Part shown: positions 20,069-28,092 of the stretch, piece after piece
Layout of the letters: the number at the start of each line of letters is the position of its first letter
Position numbering within the stretch: the first letter of the stretch is position 1
Source: Burkholderiaceae bacterium
Lineage (GTDB): Bacteria > Pseudomonadota > Gammaproteobacteria > Burkholderiales > Burkholderiaceae_C
Length of the DNA stretch: 64,000 nt
Assembly (NCBI GenBank): GCA_024235995.1
Contig: JACKLI010000001.1
Location: 2,604,001 to 2,668,000 of the forward strand
Direction: 5' to 3'
Program-made: the position numbers and the translations under genes
The notes under the pieces: generated by a model
The model's database searches: none
The model's input: only the letters and a program-made list of their open reading frames with translations
What the model was told of the DNA's origin: nothing

Positions 20069-21190
20069 TCAACGCGCCACGCCATCCATCCACGCGGCGC
20101 GGATCAGCCGCCCGCACTGCAGCGAGTCGAAGCCGTGCCCCGCCGCATCGGGGTTGTCCGGGTCGGTGATGCGGCTGCTGTCCTTGCGCGCCACGATGCC
20201 GTACCAGCTCTTGCTGGCGTCGATCCAGGGGTAGAAGCCGAAGGCCCCCGCGCTGCTGAACGCACCGTCGCCGTTGGCGGGGTCGTCCTCCACCCAGTGG
20301 CCGATCGAGTAGTGATAGCTCTCGCTGGCCGGCACCGGCGCGTTCAGCGCCTGCGCGCAGGTGCTGGGGTTGGTGCATACCGCGTGCGTGCCCAGCGCCG
20401 CCTGCATCAGCAACTGGCCCACCAGGATCTTGCGCAGGAAGACCGCGTAGTTGTCAGCGCTGGTGGCCACGCCGCCGGCCAGCTGCGGCTGGGTGTAGGT
20501 GAGCGCGATGTCGCTGCCCAGCTGACCCTGCAGCGCCGCCGCCAGGCCCGTGTTGTCGGCCGGGCCCAGGCCGGTCAGGCTGGCGTGCTTTTCCATGTGG
20601 CCGCCGCCATAGGAGAAATAGCCGTCCGTGCGGGCCGAATACACGCCGTTGTTCTGATAGGCCACGCAGGCATCCACCGTCTGCCCCGGCAGGCAGCGCG
20701 AGAAGCTGGTGTAGCCGCTGCGGAACGTCAGGAACTTGATGTCGCTGTCCGTAAGCTGCCCCTGCCGCAGCTGCACCACGTAGGCGCCGTACAGCCACTT
20801 GGAGGCCGAGGCGATGGCCATCACGGTCGAACCGGTGTAGGCCGGTTGGCCGCCCGCCGCAGGCACCGAGCCCGACGCCAGGCGCCCGCCCACGTCACCG
20901 ATCTCCCAGTAGAAAGGCTGGATCGGCGCGCAGGCGTTGGCGCTGCCTTGCGCCGTGGCCGACGCGGCGCTAGTGCGCGTGGCCAGGTCGGGGCCTGCTG
21001 GAACTGGAGCCGGAGCCGGTGCAGGCGCTGGAGCCGGCGCAGGCGCAGGCGATGGGGCCGGCGCCGGGGTATCGTCCGAGCCCCCGCCACAGGCGCCCAG
21101 GCCCAGCGTCAGCAGCAGCGCGCCGGCAGCGCACGTGGCAGATCGCCCGGCAAGCGGCAGGCGGTCGAGTCTTCCGTGGATCGTTCGCAT
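20069..21190 (-). CDS. Putative lipoprotein of the serine beta-lactamase-like superfamily
   Basis: A 373-residue protein with a lipobox (LGAC, Cys34), a Gly/Ser/Asp cluster and an Ala-Pro dipeptide repeat linker (41-65), then a domain containing an SxxK motif (Ser128-Lys131 in IASASKWLYG) like that of class C beta-lactamases and esterases. No convincing KTG box was seen; a YHYSIGHW segment could supply the second motif. The start is at MRTIHGRLDR. Likely an outer-membrane-anchored hydrolase, unlikely to be a true beta-lactamase. Confidence 0.6.
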   Translation of the reverse strand: MRTIHGRLDRLPLAGRSATCAAGALLLTLGLGACGGGSDDTPAPAPSPAPAPAPAPAPAPAPVPAGPDLATRTSAASATAQGSANACAPIQPFYWEIGDVGGRLASGSVPAAGGQPAYTGSTVMAIASASKWLYGAYVVQLRQGQLTDSDIKFLTFRSGYTSFSRCLPGQTVDACVAYQNNGVYSARTDGYFSYGGGHMEKHASLTGLGPADNTGLAAALQGQLGSDIALTYTQPQLAGGVATSADNYAVFLRKILVGQLLMQAALGTHAVCTNPSTCAQALNAPVPASESYHYSIGHWVEDDPANGDGAFSSAGAFGFYPWIDASKSWYGIVARKDSSRITDPDNPDAAGHGFDSLQCGRLIRAAWMDGVAR

Positions 21191-21375
21191 GATGAGTCTC
21201 CTGTTGCTTGTTTTCGTATGGCACGCTCCTGGGTGCCAGGCCCGACAGTAGAGGGGCCCCGTTTCGGGCCGATGAAGCGCGCGTGCCAATGGCAACCAAA
21301 TGTCACACCTGCCGCCTGCCCGTCTGGCGATGGTCTTCGGGCCACCCGCCCCACATCACCCAAGGAGACTCCCTC

Positions 21376-21462
21376 ATGCCGTCATCCCTGCTGCGCTTGA
21401 CGGCCTTCGCGGTGCAGAGGCTGATCGGCGTCTATGGGGTCATCCGCCTGTTCGGGACGTGA
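21376..21462 (+). CDS. Possible 28-residue small protein
   Basis: A short frame starting MPSSLLRLTAF with a good SD (AAGGAG, 8 nt before ATG), ending in the 3' part of rpiA on the other strand (23 nt overlap). It is amphipathic to hydrophobic with basic residues. Nothing similar is recognised; the only support is the SD and its spacing. Confidence 0.3.
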   Translation: MPSSLLRLTAFAVQRLIGVYGVIRLFGT

Positions 21463-22129
21463 ACCGCAGGGTCTGCACGCCCTGCGCCGTGCCCAGCAGG
21501 CACACCTGCGCCCGCTGGTGCGCGAACACGCCCACGGTGACCACGCCGGGCCACTGGTTGACTTCGCTCTCGAAACCCAGCGGGTCGGTGATCTGCAGGC
21601 CGCGCACGTCCAGGATGTGCTGGCCGTTGTCGGTCACCAGCGGCACGCCGTCCTTCAGGCGCAGCGCGGCCTGCCCTTTCATGGCCGCGAACTGGCGCAC
21701 GATGCGCTGCGCGGCCATGGGGATCACCTCCACCGGCAGCGGAAAGCGCCCCAGCACCTGGACCTGCTTGCTCTCGTCGGCGATGCAGACGAAGCGCCGC
21801 GCCTGCGCCGCCACGATCTTCTCGCGCGTGAGCGCCGCGCCGCCACCCTTGATCATGCAGCCCTGGCCGTCGATCTCGTCGGCGCCGTCGATGTACACCG
21901 CCAGCTCGCCCACGGCATTGCAGTCGAACACGGGGATGCCGGCGGCCTTCAGCCGGGCGGTGGATACCTCGGACGACGACACCGCGCCAGGGATGCGCTC
22001 CTTCATCGTCGCCAGCGCATCGATGAAGTGATTGACCGTGGAGCCCGTGCCCACACCCACGATCTGGCCCGCCTCCACGTACTGCAGCGCGGCGCGCCCC
22101 ACCATGGCTTTGAGTTCGTCCTGCGTCAT
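21440..22129 (-). CDS. rpiA: Ribose-5-phosphate isomerase A
   Basis: A 229-residue RpiA interconverting ribose-5-phosphate and ribulose-5-phosphate. Family motifs are GTGSTVNHFIDAL, DGADEID and KGGGAALTREKI (catalytic Asp/Lys/Glu). ATG at 22127-22129 is preferred over an in-frame TTG 9 nt upstream. It diverges from pyrD with a 43-bp gap holding both promoters. Confidence 0.95.
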   Translation of the reverse strand: MTQDELKAMVGRAALQYVEAGQIVGVGTGSTVNHFIDALATMKERIPGAVSSSEVSTARLKAAGIPVFDCNAVGELAVYIDGADEIDGQGCMIKGGGAALTREKIVAAQARRFVCIADESKQVQVLGRFPLPVEVIPMAAQRIVRQFAAMKGQAALRLKDGVPLVTDNGQHILDVRGLQITDPLGFESEVNQWPGVVTVGVFAHQRAQVCLLGTAQGVQTLRFTSRTGG

Positions 22130-22172
22130 TTGCGACAATTTCCGGCTGTTTTGAATCGACCCAAATTATCCA

Positions 22173-23243
22173 ATGGCCCTGCTGCCCTACGGCCTGACCC
22201 GGCCCTTCTTGTTCAGCCTCGACCCCGAGACCGCACACGAGCACACCATCGCCCTGCTGGCGCGCGGCGCCGGCACGCCCCTGCAATGGGCCTGGTGCAA
22301 CCCGCGCATGAGCGACCCCGTCACGCTGGCCGGCCTGCGCCTGCCCAACCGCGTGGGCCTGGCCGCCGGGCTGGACAAGAACGCCCGTGCCATCGACGGC
22401 CTGGCCGCCATGGGCTTTGGCTTTGTCGAGGTGGGCACCGTCACCCCGCTGGCGCAGCCGGGCAACCCCAAACCGCGCATGTTCCGCCTGCCGGCGCGCC
22501 AGGCGCTGATCAACCGCATGGGCTTCAACAACGAGGGCCTGCAGGCCTTCGTCGCCAACGTCAATAACTCTCGTTTCAATAGCACCTCGCGCACATCTGA
22601 TGCGGGCCAGCGCCTGATTCTTGGCCTGAACATCGGCAAGAACGCGGCCACGCCCATCGAGCGCGCCACCGACGACTACCTGACGGGCCTGGCCGGCGTA
22701 TACCCCTGGGCCGACTACGTCACGGTCAACATCTCCAGCCCCAACACCAAGAACCTGCGCGAGCTGCAGAGCGACGCCGCGCTGCACGCGCTGCTGGCCG
22801 CGCTCAAGTCCCGCCAGGGCGAGCTGGCCGCCGAGCACGGCAAGCACGTGCCGCTGTTCTTGAAGATCGCGCCCGACCTGGATGAATCGCAGGTGCAGGC
22901 CATTGCCGACGCGCTGCGCCAGCACGCCATCGAAGGCGTGATCGCCACCAACACCACGCTGGCGCGCGATGCGGTGCAGGGCCTGCCGCACGCGGGCGAA
23001 GCCGGCGGCCTGTCGGGCGCGCCGGTGCGCGAAGCCAGCAACCGCGTGATCCGCCAGTTGCGCGCCGCGCTGGGCAAGGACTTCCCGATCATCGGCGTGG
23101 GCGGCATTCTGAGTGGCGCCGACGCCGTGGCCAAGATCGAGGCCGGCGCCGATGCTGTGCAGATCTACACCGGCCTGATCTACAAAGGCCCGGCGCTGGT
23201 GCATGAGGTGGCACAGGCGCTGCGCGGGCACGCACGGACTTGA
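22173..23243 (+). CDS. pyrD: Dihydroorotate dehydrogenase (quinone), class 2
   Basis: A 356-residue membrane-associated FMN enzyme oxidising dihydroorotate to orotate with quinone. The N-terminal amphipathic helix (LLPYGLTRPFLFSLDPETAHE) and the class 2 catalytic loop (NISSPNTKNLRELQ) are present, as is GVGGILSGADA for FMN phosphate. An AT-richer in-frame stretch near 22560-22600 (VNNSRFNSTSRTSD) at a variable loop looks like a copy of the dispersed repeat. Its electron acceptor may be the ubiquinone made by the neighbouring genes. Confidence 0.96.
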   Translation: MALLPYGLTRPFLFSLDPETAHEHTIALLARGAGTPLQWAWCNPRMSDPVTLAGLRLPNRVGLAAGLDKNARAIDGLAAMGFGFVEVGTVTPLAQPGNPKPRMFRLPARQALINRMGFNNEGLQAFVANVNNSRFNSTSRTSDAGQRLILGLNIGKNAATPIERATDDYLTGLAGVYPWADYVTVNISSPNTKNLRELQSDAALHALLAALKSRQGELAAEHGKHVPLFLKIAPDLDESQVQAIADALRQHAIEGVIATNTTLARDAVQGLPHAGEAGGLSGAPVREASNRVIRQLRAALGKDFPIIGVGGILSGADAVAKIEAGADAVQIYTGLIYKGPALVHEVAQALRGHART

Positions 23244-23246
23244 TGC

Positions 23247-24731
23247 CTACAAGCCCAGCGCATCCGCCAGCGCATTCATGCGGGTGCTGACGTCACCGTC
23301 CATGGCCATGGGACGCCCCCATTCGCGCTGGGTTTCGCCGGGCCACTTGTTGGTGGCGTCCAACCCCATCTTGCTGCCCAGGCCGGCCACGGGCGAGGCA
23401 AAGTCCAGGTAGTCGATGGGCGTGTGCTCGATCAGCAGGGTGTCGCGCGCCGGGTCCATTCGCGTGCTCATGGCCCAGATCACTTCCTTCCAATCGCGCG
23501 CGTCCACGTCCTCGTCCACCACCACGATGAACTTGGTGTACAGGAACTGTCGCAGGTGGCTCCACACGCCCATCATCACACGCCGCGCGTGGCCGGCGTA
23601 GGCCTTGCGGATGCGCACCACGGCCATGCGGTAGCTGCAGGCCTCGGGCGGCAGGTAGAAGTCGATGATTTCGGGGAAGGCGCGCTGCAGCAGCGGCACG
23701 AACAGCTCGTTGAGCGCCAGGCCCAGCATGGCGGGCTCGTCGGGCGGCTTGCCGGTGTAGGTACTGTGGTAGATGGCGCCTTCGCGCCGCGTGATGCGCT
23801 CGACGGTGAACACCGGGAACTCGGCGCGCTCGTTGTAGTAGCCGGTGTGGTCGCCATACGGCCCTTCCAGCGCGTGCTGCCAGCCGCTGGGGTGCGCGGC
23901 ATCGGGCTGGATGTGGCCTTCGAGCACGATCTCGGCGTGGGCCGGCACCTGCAGCGGCACGCCGATGGCGGGGGCCACTTCGGTGCGCGCGCCGCGCAGC
24001 AGGCCGGCAAATTGATACTCAGACAGGCTGTCGGGCACGGGCGTCACAGCGCCCAGAAGGGTGGCCGGGTCGGCCCCGATGGCAACGGCCACCGGATAGG
24101 GCTGGCCGGGGTTTTGCCGGCCATGCTCGGCAAAGTCCAGCGCGCCGCCGCGGTGCGCCAGCCAGCGCATGATGAGCTGGTTCTTGCCGATGACCTGCTG
24201 GCGATAGATGCCCAGGTTTTGCCGCGTCATTTGGAGGCCGCGCGTGATGGTCAAGCCCCAGGTGACGAGCGGCGCCACGTCGCCGGGCCAGCAATGCTGG
24301 ATGGGCAGGCGGCTCAGGTCCACGTCGCCGCCCTCCTCCACGATCTGCTGGCACGGCGGATGGCGCAGCACGGCGGGCGCCATGCTCCACAGGGTCTTGA
24401 TGAGATCGCGCCGGCCCCACAGCTCTTTCATGCCGCGCGGGGGCTCGGGCTCTTTCAGTTGCGCCAGCACCTCGCCAAAGGCGCGGATGTCGGCCAGCCC
24501 CGCCACGCCCAGCGCCCGCGCCACGCGCCCGGGCGTGCCGAACAGGTTGGTCAGCACAGGCATGGTGTGGCCCGTGGGGTTTTCGAACAGCAGCGCCGGG
24601 CCGCCGGCGCGCAGCACGCGGTCGCTGAGGGCCGTCATTTCCAGGTGCGGAGAGACGGCGTGCCGGATGCGGCGCAGCTCGCCCGCGTCCTCCAGTCGGG
24701 TCAGAAAGTCGCGCAGGTCGCGGTCGGGCAT
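23247..24731 (-). CDS. ubiD: 4-hydroxy-3-polyprenylbenzoate decarboxylase UbiD
   Basis: A 494-residue prenylated-FMN decarboxylase that removes the ring carboxylate in ubiquinone synthesis. It has the family start (RDLRDFLTRLEDAGELRRI), LPIQHCWPGD, the EGPYGDHTGYYN motif and the C-terminal TNKWPGETQREWGRPM. ATG at 24729-24731 is preferred to an upstream TTG. It is the last gene of a ubiU-V-T-X-D run, 5 bp after ubiX, whose product makes its cofactor. Confidence 0.95.
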   Translation of the reverse strand: MPDRDLRDFLTRLEDAGELRRIRHAVSPHLEMTALSDRVLRAGGPALLFENPTGHTMPVLTNLFGTPGRVARALGVAGLADIRAFGEVLAQLKEPEPPRGMKELWGRRDLIKTLWSMAPAVLRHPPCQQIVEEGGDVDLSRLPIQHCWPGDVAPLVTWGLTITRGLQMTRQNLGIYRQQVIGKNQLIMRWLAHRGGALDFAEHGRQNPGQPYPVAVAIGADPATLLGAVTPVPDSLSEYQFAGLLRGARTEVAPAIGVPLQVPAHAEIVLEGHIQPDAAHPSGWQHALEGPYGDHTGYYNERAEFPVFTVERITRREGAIYHSTYTGKPPDEPAMLGLALNELFVPLLQRAFPEIIDFYLPPEACSYRMAVVRIRKAYAGHARRVMMGVWSHLRQFLYTKFIVVVDEDVDARDWKEVIWAMSTRMDPARDTLLIEHTPIDYLDFASPVAGLGSKMGLDATNKWPGETQREWGRPMAMDGDVSTRMNALADALGL

Positions 24732-24736
24732 GGCTG

Positions 24737-25312
24737 TCACAGACCTTGCCAACGCGGAGCCAGATCGTTGTCAATGCCCAGCAGATCGAGTGCACGCGCC
24801 ACGCTGTGCCGCACGATGTCTTGCACGCTTTGCGGGCGCTGGTAGAAGGCGGGCACAGGAGGGCAGACGATGGCGCCCATCTCGGTGGCGGCCACCATGT
24901 TGCGCAGGTGCCCCAGGTGCAGCGGTGTCTCGCGCGCCAGCAGCACCAGCGGGCGGCGCTCTTTCAGCATCACGTCGGCGGCGCGGGTGAGCAGGTTGTC
25001 GGCCAGGCCGTGGGCCACGGCCGCCAGCGTATGCATGGAGCACGGCGCCACCACCATGGCCTGCGCGCCGAACGAGCCGCTGGCGATGGAGGCGCCCACA
25101 CTGCCGATATCGTGCGCCACGTCGGCCAGCGCGTGCACGTCGGCGCGGCCCAGGCCCAGCTCGTGCTGCAGCGTGAGCCAGCCGCTGCCCGTGACCACCA
25201 GGTGCGACTCGATCTGCGGCAGGCCGCGCAGCGCGCGCAGCAGCTCGACGCCGTACACCGCGCCGCTGGCGCCCGAGATGCCGACGATGATGCGGCGCGG
25301 TGCGGCGCTCAT
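24737..25312 (-). CDS. ubiX: Flavin prenyltransferase UbiX
   Basis: A 191-residue enzyme that makes prenylated FMN for UbiD from FMN and dimethylallyl phosphate. It has the N-terminal GISGASGAVYGVELL FMN-binding motif, APCSMHTLAAVAHGLADNLL and the C-terminal PPVPAFYQRPQSVQDIV. The start at MSAAPRR overlaps the ubiT stop by ATGA. Confidence 0.95.
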   Translation of the reverse strand: MSAAPRRIIVGISGASGAVYGVELLRALRGLPQIESHLVVTGSGWLTLQHELGLGRADVHALADVAHDIGSVGASIASGSFGAQAMVVAPCSMHTLAAVAHGLADNLLTRAADVMLKERRPLVLLARETPLHLGHLRNMVAATEMGAIVCPPVPAFYQRPQSVQDIVRHSVARALDLLGIDNDLAPRWQGL

Positions 25313-25803
25313 GGGCGAGCGAAGCGCGCAAACAACCCCGGCGCCCAGCGGCCCAGCACCGCACGCGGCGACCATTCACGCGGGTCGAGCACGGGCAGCT
25401 CCAGCGCATCCAGCGCGTTCTTCACCACCAGGCCGAGCTCGGTGTCACCCTCCATCACCAGGCGGCGGTTGAAGAACAGCGTGTCCGGGTCTTGCCTGCG
25501 CTGGGCCAGCAACAAAAAGTCCTGCGCGTTGGCGCTGATGGCCAGGTCGGTCTGGGCCTGCGGCGCGCTGGGCGTGAAGCGCTGGCCGTTCCAACGGAAG
25601 TCGAACGCCACGCGCGCGTCGCGCACGCGAATCGCCAGACGCTTGCCTTGCAGAATGTCTTTCACATCCTGCGGCAACTGCCTGGCCAGCGCCAGGTTGA
25701 GGGCGGCCACCAGCAGCATCGAGCCGGGATAGGCCGGCAGGCGCGCCAGCACGGCGCCCACGGGGCGCGGCACGGTGATGGGGGCGGGAGCGGTGGCGGT
25801 CAT
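25309..25803 (-). CDS. ubiT: UbiT, SCP2-domain accessory factor for anaerobic ubiquinone synthesis
   Basis: A 164-residue SCP2-like lipid-binding protein (core about 25-140). In E. coli, UbiT (YhbT) works with UbiU and UbiV in O2-independent ubiquinone synthesis, probably by holding hydrophobic intermediates. The assignment rests on the SCP2-type core and on its place directly after ubiV. It overlaps ubiX (ATGA). Confidence 0.88.
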   Translation of the reverse strand: MTATAPAPITVPRPVGAVLARLPAYPGSMLLVAALNLALARQLPQDVKDILQGKRLAIRVRDARVAFDFRWNGQRFTPSAPQAQTDLAISANAQDFLLLAQRRQDPDTLFFNRRLVMEGDTELGLVVKNALDALELPVLDPREWSPRAVLGRWAPGLFARFARP

Positions 25804-25824
25804 ATGGGTTGTTTTCCTCGGGGT

Positions 25825-26727
25825 TCAGGCAGCGGCCGTTTCGATCAGGTCCAGCCCCGGTTTGCCGTGCCAGTAGCCGTTGCACGGGGCCTCGGGCATG
25901 AAGAGGCGCATGGCGGCCAGCGCGGCGGGGTCGGGCTGCTCGGCGCGGCGAGCGGTGTCGAAGGCGGCAACGATCTGGTCCATGTGCTGCGACTGCGGCG
26001 ACAGGCGCAGGATGTCCACGCCCGCGGCGCGCAGCGCGGGGATGTCGCCAATCAGGTTGTGCACGCGCGCCGACTGGGTCTGGATGCCGTTGATGACGAG
26101 AAAGGACTCCTTCTCGCGCGTTTGCAGCAGCTGGCCGTCGGGGTGCTCGATGCAGCGAAAGCCGCAGTCGTCCTTGGGCAGGTTGTAGTGGCGCGCCGTG
26201 AAGCACCGCGCCGAGAACGCCAGCGGCATGCGGCCGTAGGCAAACACCTCGGTCTGCAGGCCCGCGGGCTTGCTTTGCAGCAGCACGGCCAGGTCGGACT
26301 GGCGCATCTCCAGCGGCATGACCCAGCGGCTGGCGCCCAGGCCATGCATCCAGGCCAGGGTGTCGGCGTTGAAGATGTTGAGCTGCGGGCCGGCCACGAA
26401 GGGCCGCTTGCCGGCCAGGTTGTGCACGGCGCCCATGTCGCCCGCCTCGACGAGGAATTCTTCATCGCGCACGATCTTGTGCATGTCGGCCACGTCGCTG
26501 GTGGATTCGAGCAGCACCATGGTGGACATCACGGCCTGCTTGCCGGCGCCCTGCAACATGCGCGCGATGTCCAGCCAGTCGCTCTGGCGCAGCTCGTGGC
26601 GGCGCGAGCACACGGCCTCGCCCAGGTAGACGATGTCCACGGCGCTTTCGGCCATGGCCTGGTAGAACTCGAAAACGGTGTCGCGGTGCCAGTAGTACTG
26701 CAGCGGACCCAAGGCTAATTTCATCAT
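25825..26727 (-). CDS. ubiV: UbiV, U32 Fe-S protein for O2-independent ubiquinone hydroxylation
   Basis: A 300-residue U32 protein starting M(M)KLALGPLQYYW like E. coli UbiV. The four expected [4Fe-4S] cysteines are visible: Cys40 (GEAVCSRR), Cys175, Cys188 and Cys192. UbiU-UbiV form a heterodimer that hydroxylates the ubiquinone ring without O2. Two adjacent ATGs (26727 and 26724) are possible; the second matches the family start, while a GAGAG SD sits near the first. It is separated from ubiU by a REP-like repeat. Confidence 0.93.
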   Translation of the reverse strand: MMKLALGPLQYYWHRDTVFEFYQAMAESAVDIVYLGEAVCSRRHELRQSDWLDIARMLQGAGKQAVMSTMVLLESTSDVADMHKIVRDEEFLVEAGDMGAVHNLAGKRPFVAGPQLNIFNADTLAWMHGLGASRWVMPLEMRQSDLAVLLQSKPAGLQTEVFAYGRMPLAFSARCFTARHYNLPKDDCGFRCIEHPDGQLLQTREKESFLVINGIQTQSARVHNLIGDIPALRAAGVDILRLSPQSQHMDQIVAAFDTARRAEQPDPAALAAMRLFMPEAPCNGYWHGKPGLDLIETAAA

Positions 26728-26831
26728 GCTGCTCTCTGATATTTCATTGCGCTACGCGCCACCCAAACCGCATGAAAGGGGCGCGCCACAGGCCAGCGGA
26801 CGCCGCGCAAGGGCCGCCCCGCCGCGCTGGC

Positions 26832-26897
26832 GTCGTCCCCCTTCCCATAGCGCGAAGCGCGTAGAGAGAAGGGGGAAGCCGCGCAGCGGCTCAGGGG
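26832..26897. repeat. REP-like repeat between ubiU and ubiV
   Basis: Contains CCCCCTTC and GAAGGGGG arms around a GCGCGAAGCGCG core, followed by AGCCGCGCAGCGGCT. From memory, similar elements recur widely in Comamonadaceae. It lies inside the ubi operon (178-bp gap) and could form a stable hairpin in the mRNA. Confidence 0.65.
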
Positions 26898-26905
26898 GTT
26901 GCACG

Positions 26906-27949
26906 TCATTTCCAGGGACGGTGGTAGGCCCCCAGCGTGTGCTGCTGGCCTTCGGCCACCTGGTCCAGGCTGGCCATCCAGGCGGTCTTGGGGGCGTACA
27001 GATGGCCCTGCGCCATGCAGTGGTCGATGGCCTCGCGCCACACCTGGGTCACCTGACCCACGTAGGCCGGGCTGCGCTGGCGGCCCTCGATCTTGAAGGC
27101 GCGCACGCCCATCTTCACCAGTTGGGGCAGCAGCTCCAGCGTGTTCAGGCTGGTGGGTTCTTCCAGCGCGTAGTACTGGCTCTCGGCGCCCACGTCGAAG
27201 CGGCCTTTGCACAGCGTGGGATAACCGGCGTTTTCGCCCGGGCCGTAGCGGTCGATCAGCACACCGTTCAGGCGCGATTCCAGCCCCTGCGGCGTTTCCT
27301 GCCAGCGCACGTGTTTGGCCGGCGAACACACGCCGTGCGTGTTGGGCGACTCGCCCGTGGCGTAGGACGACAGCGCGCAGCGCCCCTCCACCATCACGCA
27401 CAGGCTGCCGAAGCCAAAGACTTCGATCTCCACCGGGGTGCGCTGCACCACCTGCTTGACCTGCTCCAGCGACAGCACGCGCGGCAGCACGGCGCGCTGG
27501 ATGTTGAACTGCGCGTGGTACAGGTTGATGGCGTCGGCGTTGGTGGCCGAGCCCTGCACCGACAGGTGCAGGCGCAGCGCGGGGTGCTTGTCCACCGCGT
27601 AGCGCATCAGCCCGGGGTCGGCCAGGATCACCGCGTCCACGCCCCAGGCGCTGGCGCGGTCCAGCGCCGAGCGCCAGGGCGCCGGGTTGCTGGCCTGCGG
27701 GTAGGTGTTGAGCGCCATCAGCACCTTGCGCCCGCGCTGGTGGGCGTAGGCGATGCCGGTCTGGATGGCGGCCTCGTCGAAGTTCAGGCCGGCGAAGTTG
27801 CGCGCGTTGGTGGCGTCGCGCAGGCCCAGGTAGACGCAGTCGGCACCGTGGTCGATGGCGGTCTTGAGCGCCGGCAGGCTGCCTGCCGGGCAGACCAGTT
27901 CGGGGGCGGTGCGGGGGGATTCGGCAGGCGGGCTGGCAGTGGCGGTCAC
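26906..27949 (-). CDS. ubiU: UbiU, U32 Fe-S protein for O2-independent ubiquinone hydroxylation
   Basis: A 347-residue U32 protein, partner of UbiV. The family start (ELVCPAGSLPALKTAIDHGADCVYLG) and four cluster cysteines (Cys184, Cys191, Cys208, Cys247) are present. The only reasonable start is GTG at 27947-27949. It is the first gene of a minus-strand run ubiU-V-T-X-D, and an FNR-like box lies 62-75 bp upstream. This fits expression at low oxygen, as needed for denitrification or other anaerobic respiration. Confidence 0.93.
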   Translation of the reverse strand: MTATASPPAESPRTAPELVCPAGSLPALKTAIDHGADCVYLGLRDATNARNFAGLNFDEAAIQTGIAYAHQRGRKVLMALNTYPQASNPAPWRSALDRASAWGVDAVILADPGLMRYAVDKHPALRLHLSVQGSATNADAINLYHAQFNIQRAVLPRVLSLEQVKQVVQRTPVEIEVFGFGSLCVMVEGRCALSSYATGESPNTHGVCSPAKHVRWQETPQGLESRLNGVLIDRYGPGENAGYPTLCKGRFDVGAESQYYALEEPTSLNTLELLPQLVKMGVRAFKIEGRQRSPAYVGQVTQVWREAIDHCMAQGHLYAPKTAWMASLDQVAEGQQHTLGAYHRPWK

Positions 27950-27982
27950 GGCAACGGTCTCGGGGACGGGCGCAAACCGGGT

Positions 27983-28024
27983 ACCTTAGGCAAGCGTGAA
28001 AGACCACAATCTGACTTCGATCAA
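27983..28024 (-). promoter_or_regulatory. FNR-like site and -10 element upstream of ubiU
   Basis: On the minus strand TTGATCGAAGTCAG (28011-28024) matches the FNR/ANR consensus TTGAT-N4-ATCAA at 8 of 10 positions. If its centre is -41.5, the transcription start falls near 27976 and a TAAGGT -10 hexamer (27983-27988) sits at the right distance, as in a class II FNR promoter. The site is also 69 bp upstream of dsdA. Confidence 0.5.
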
Positions 28025-28092
28025 CGGAACGCGCATTGGCCTCAGCGCGTTCAAAATCGAGGCTTTTGCCCCCTGCCTCACCCGCCACCACC

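Noticed and set aside
20069..21190. Beta-lactamase resistance gene
   Set aside because: Only the SxxK motif is clear; no KTG motif is seen and the protein is an Ala-Pro-linked lipoprotein, so a resistance role is not supported.
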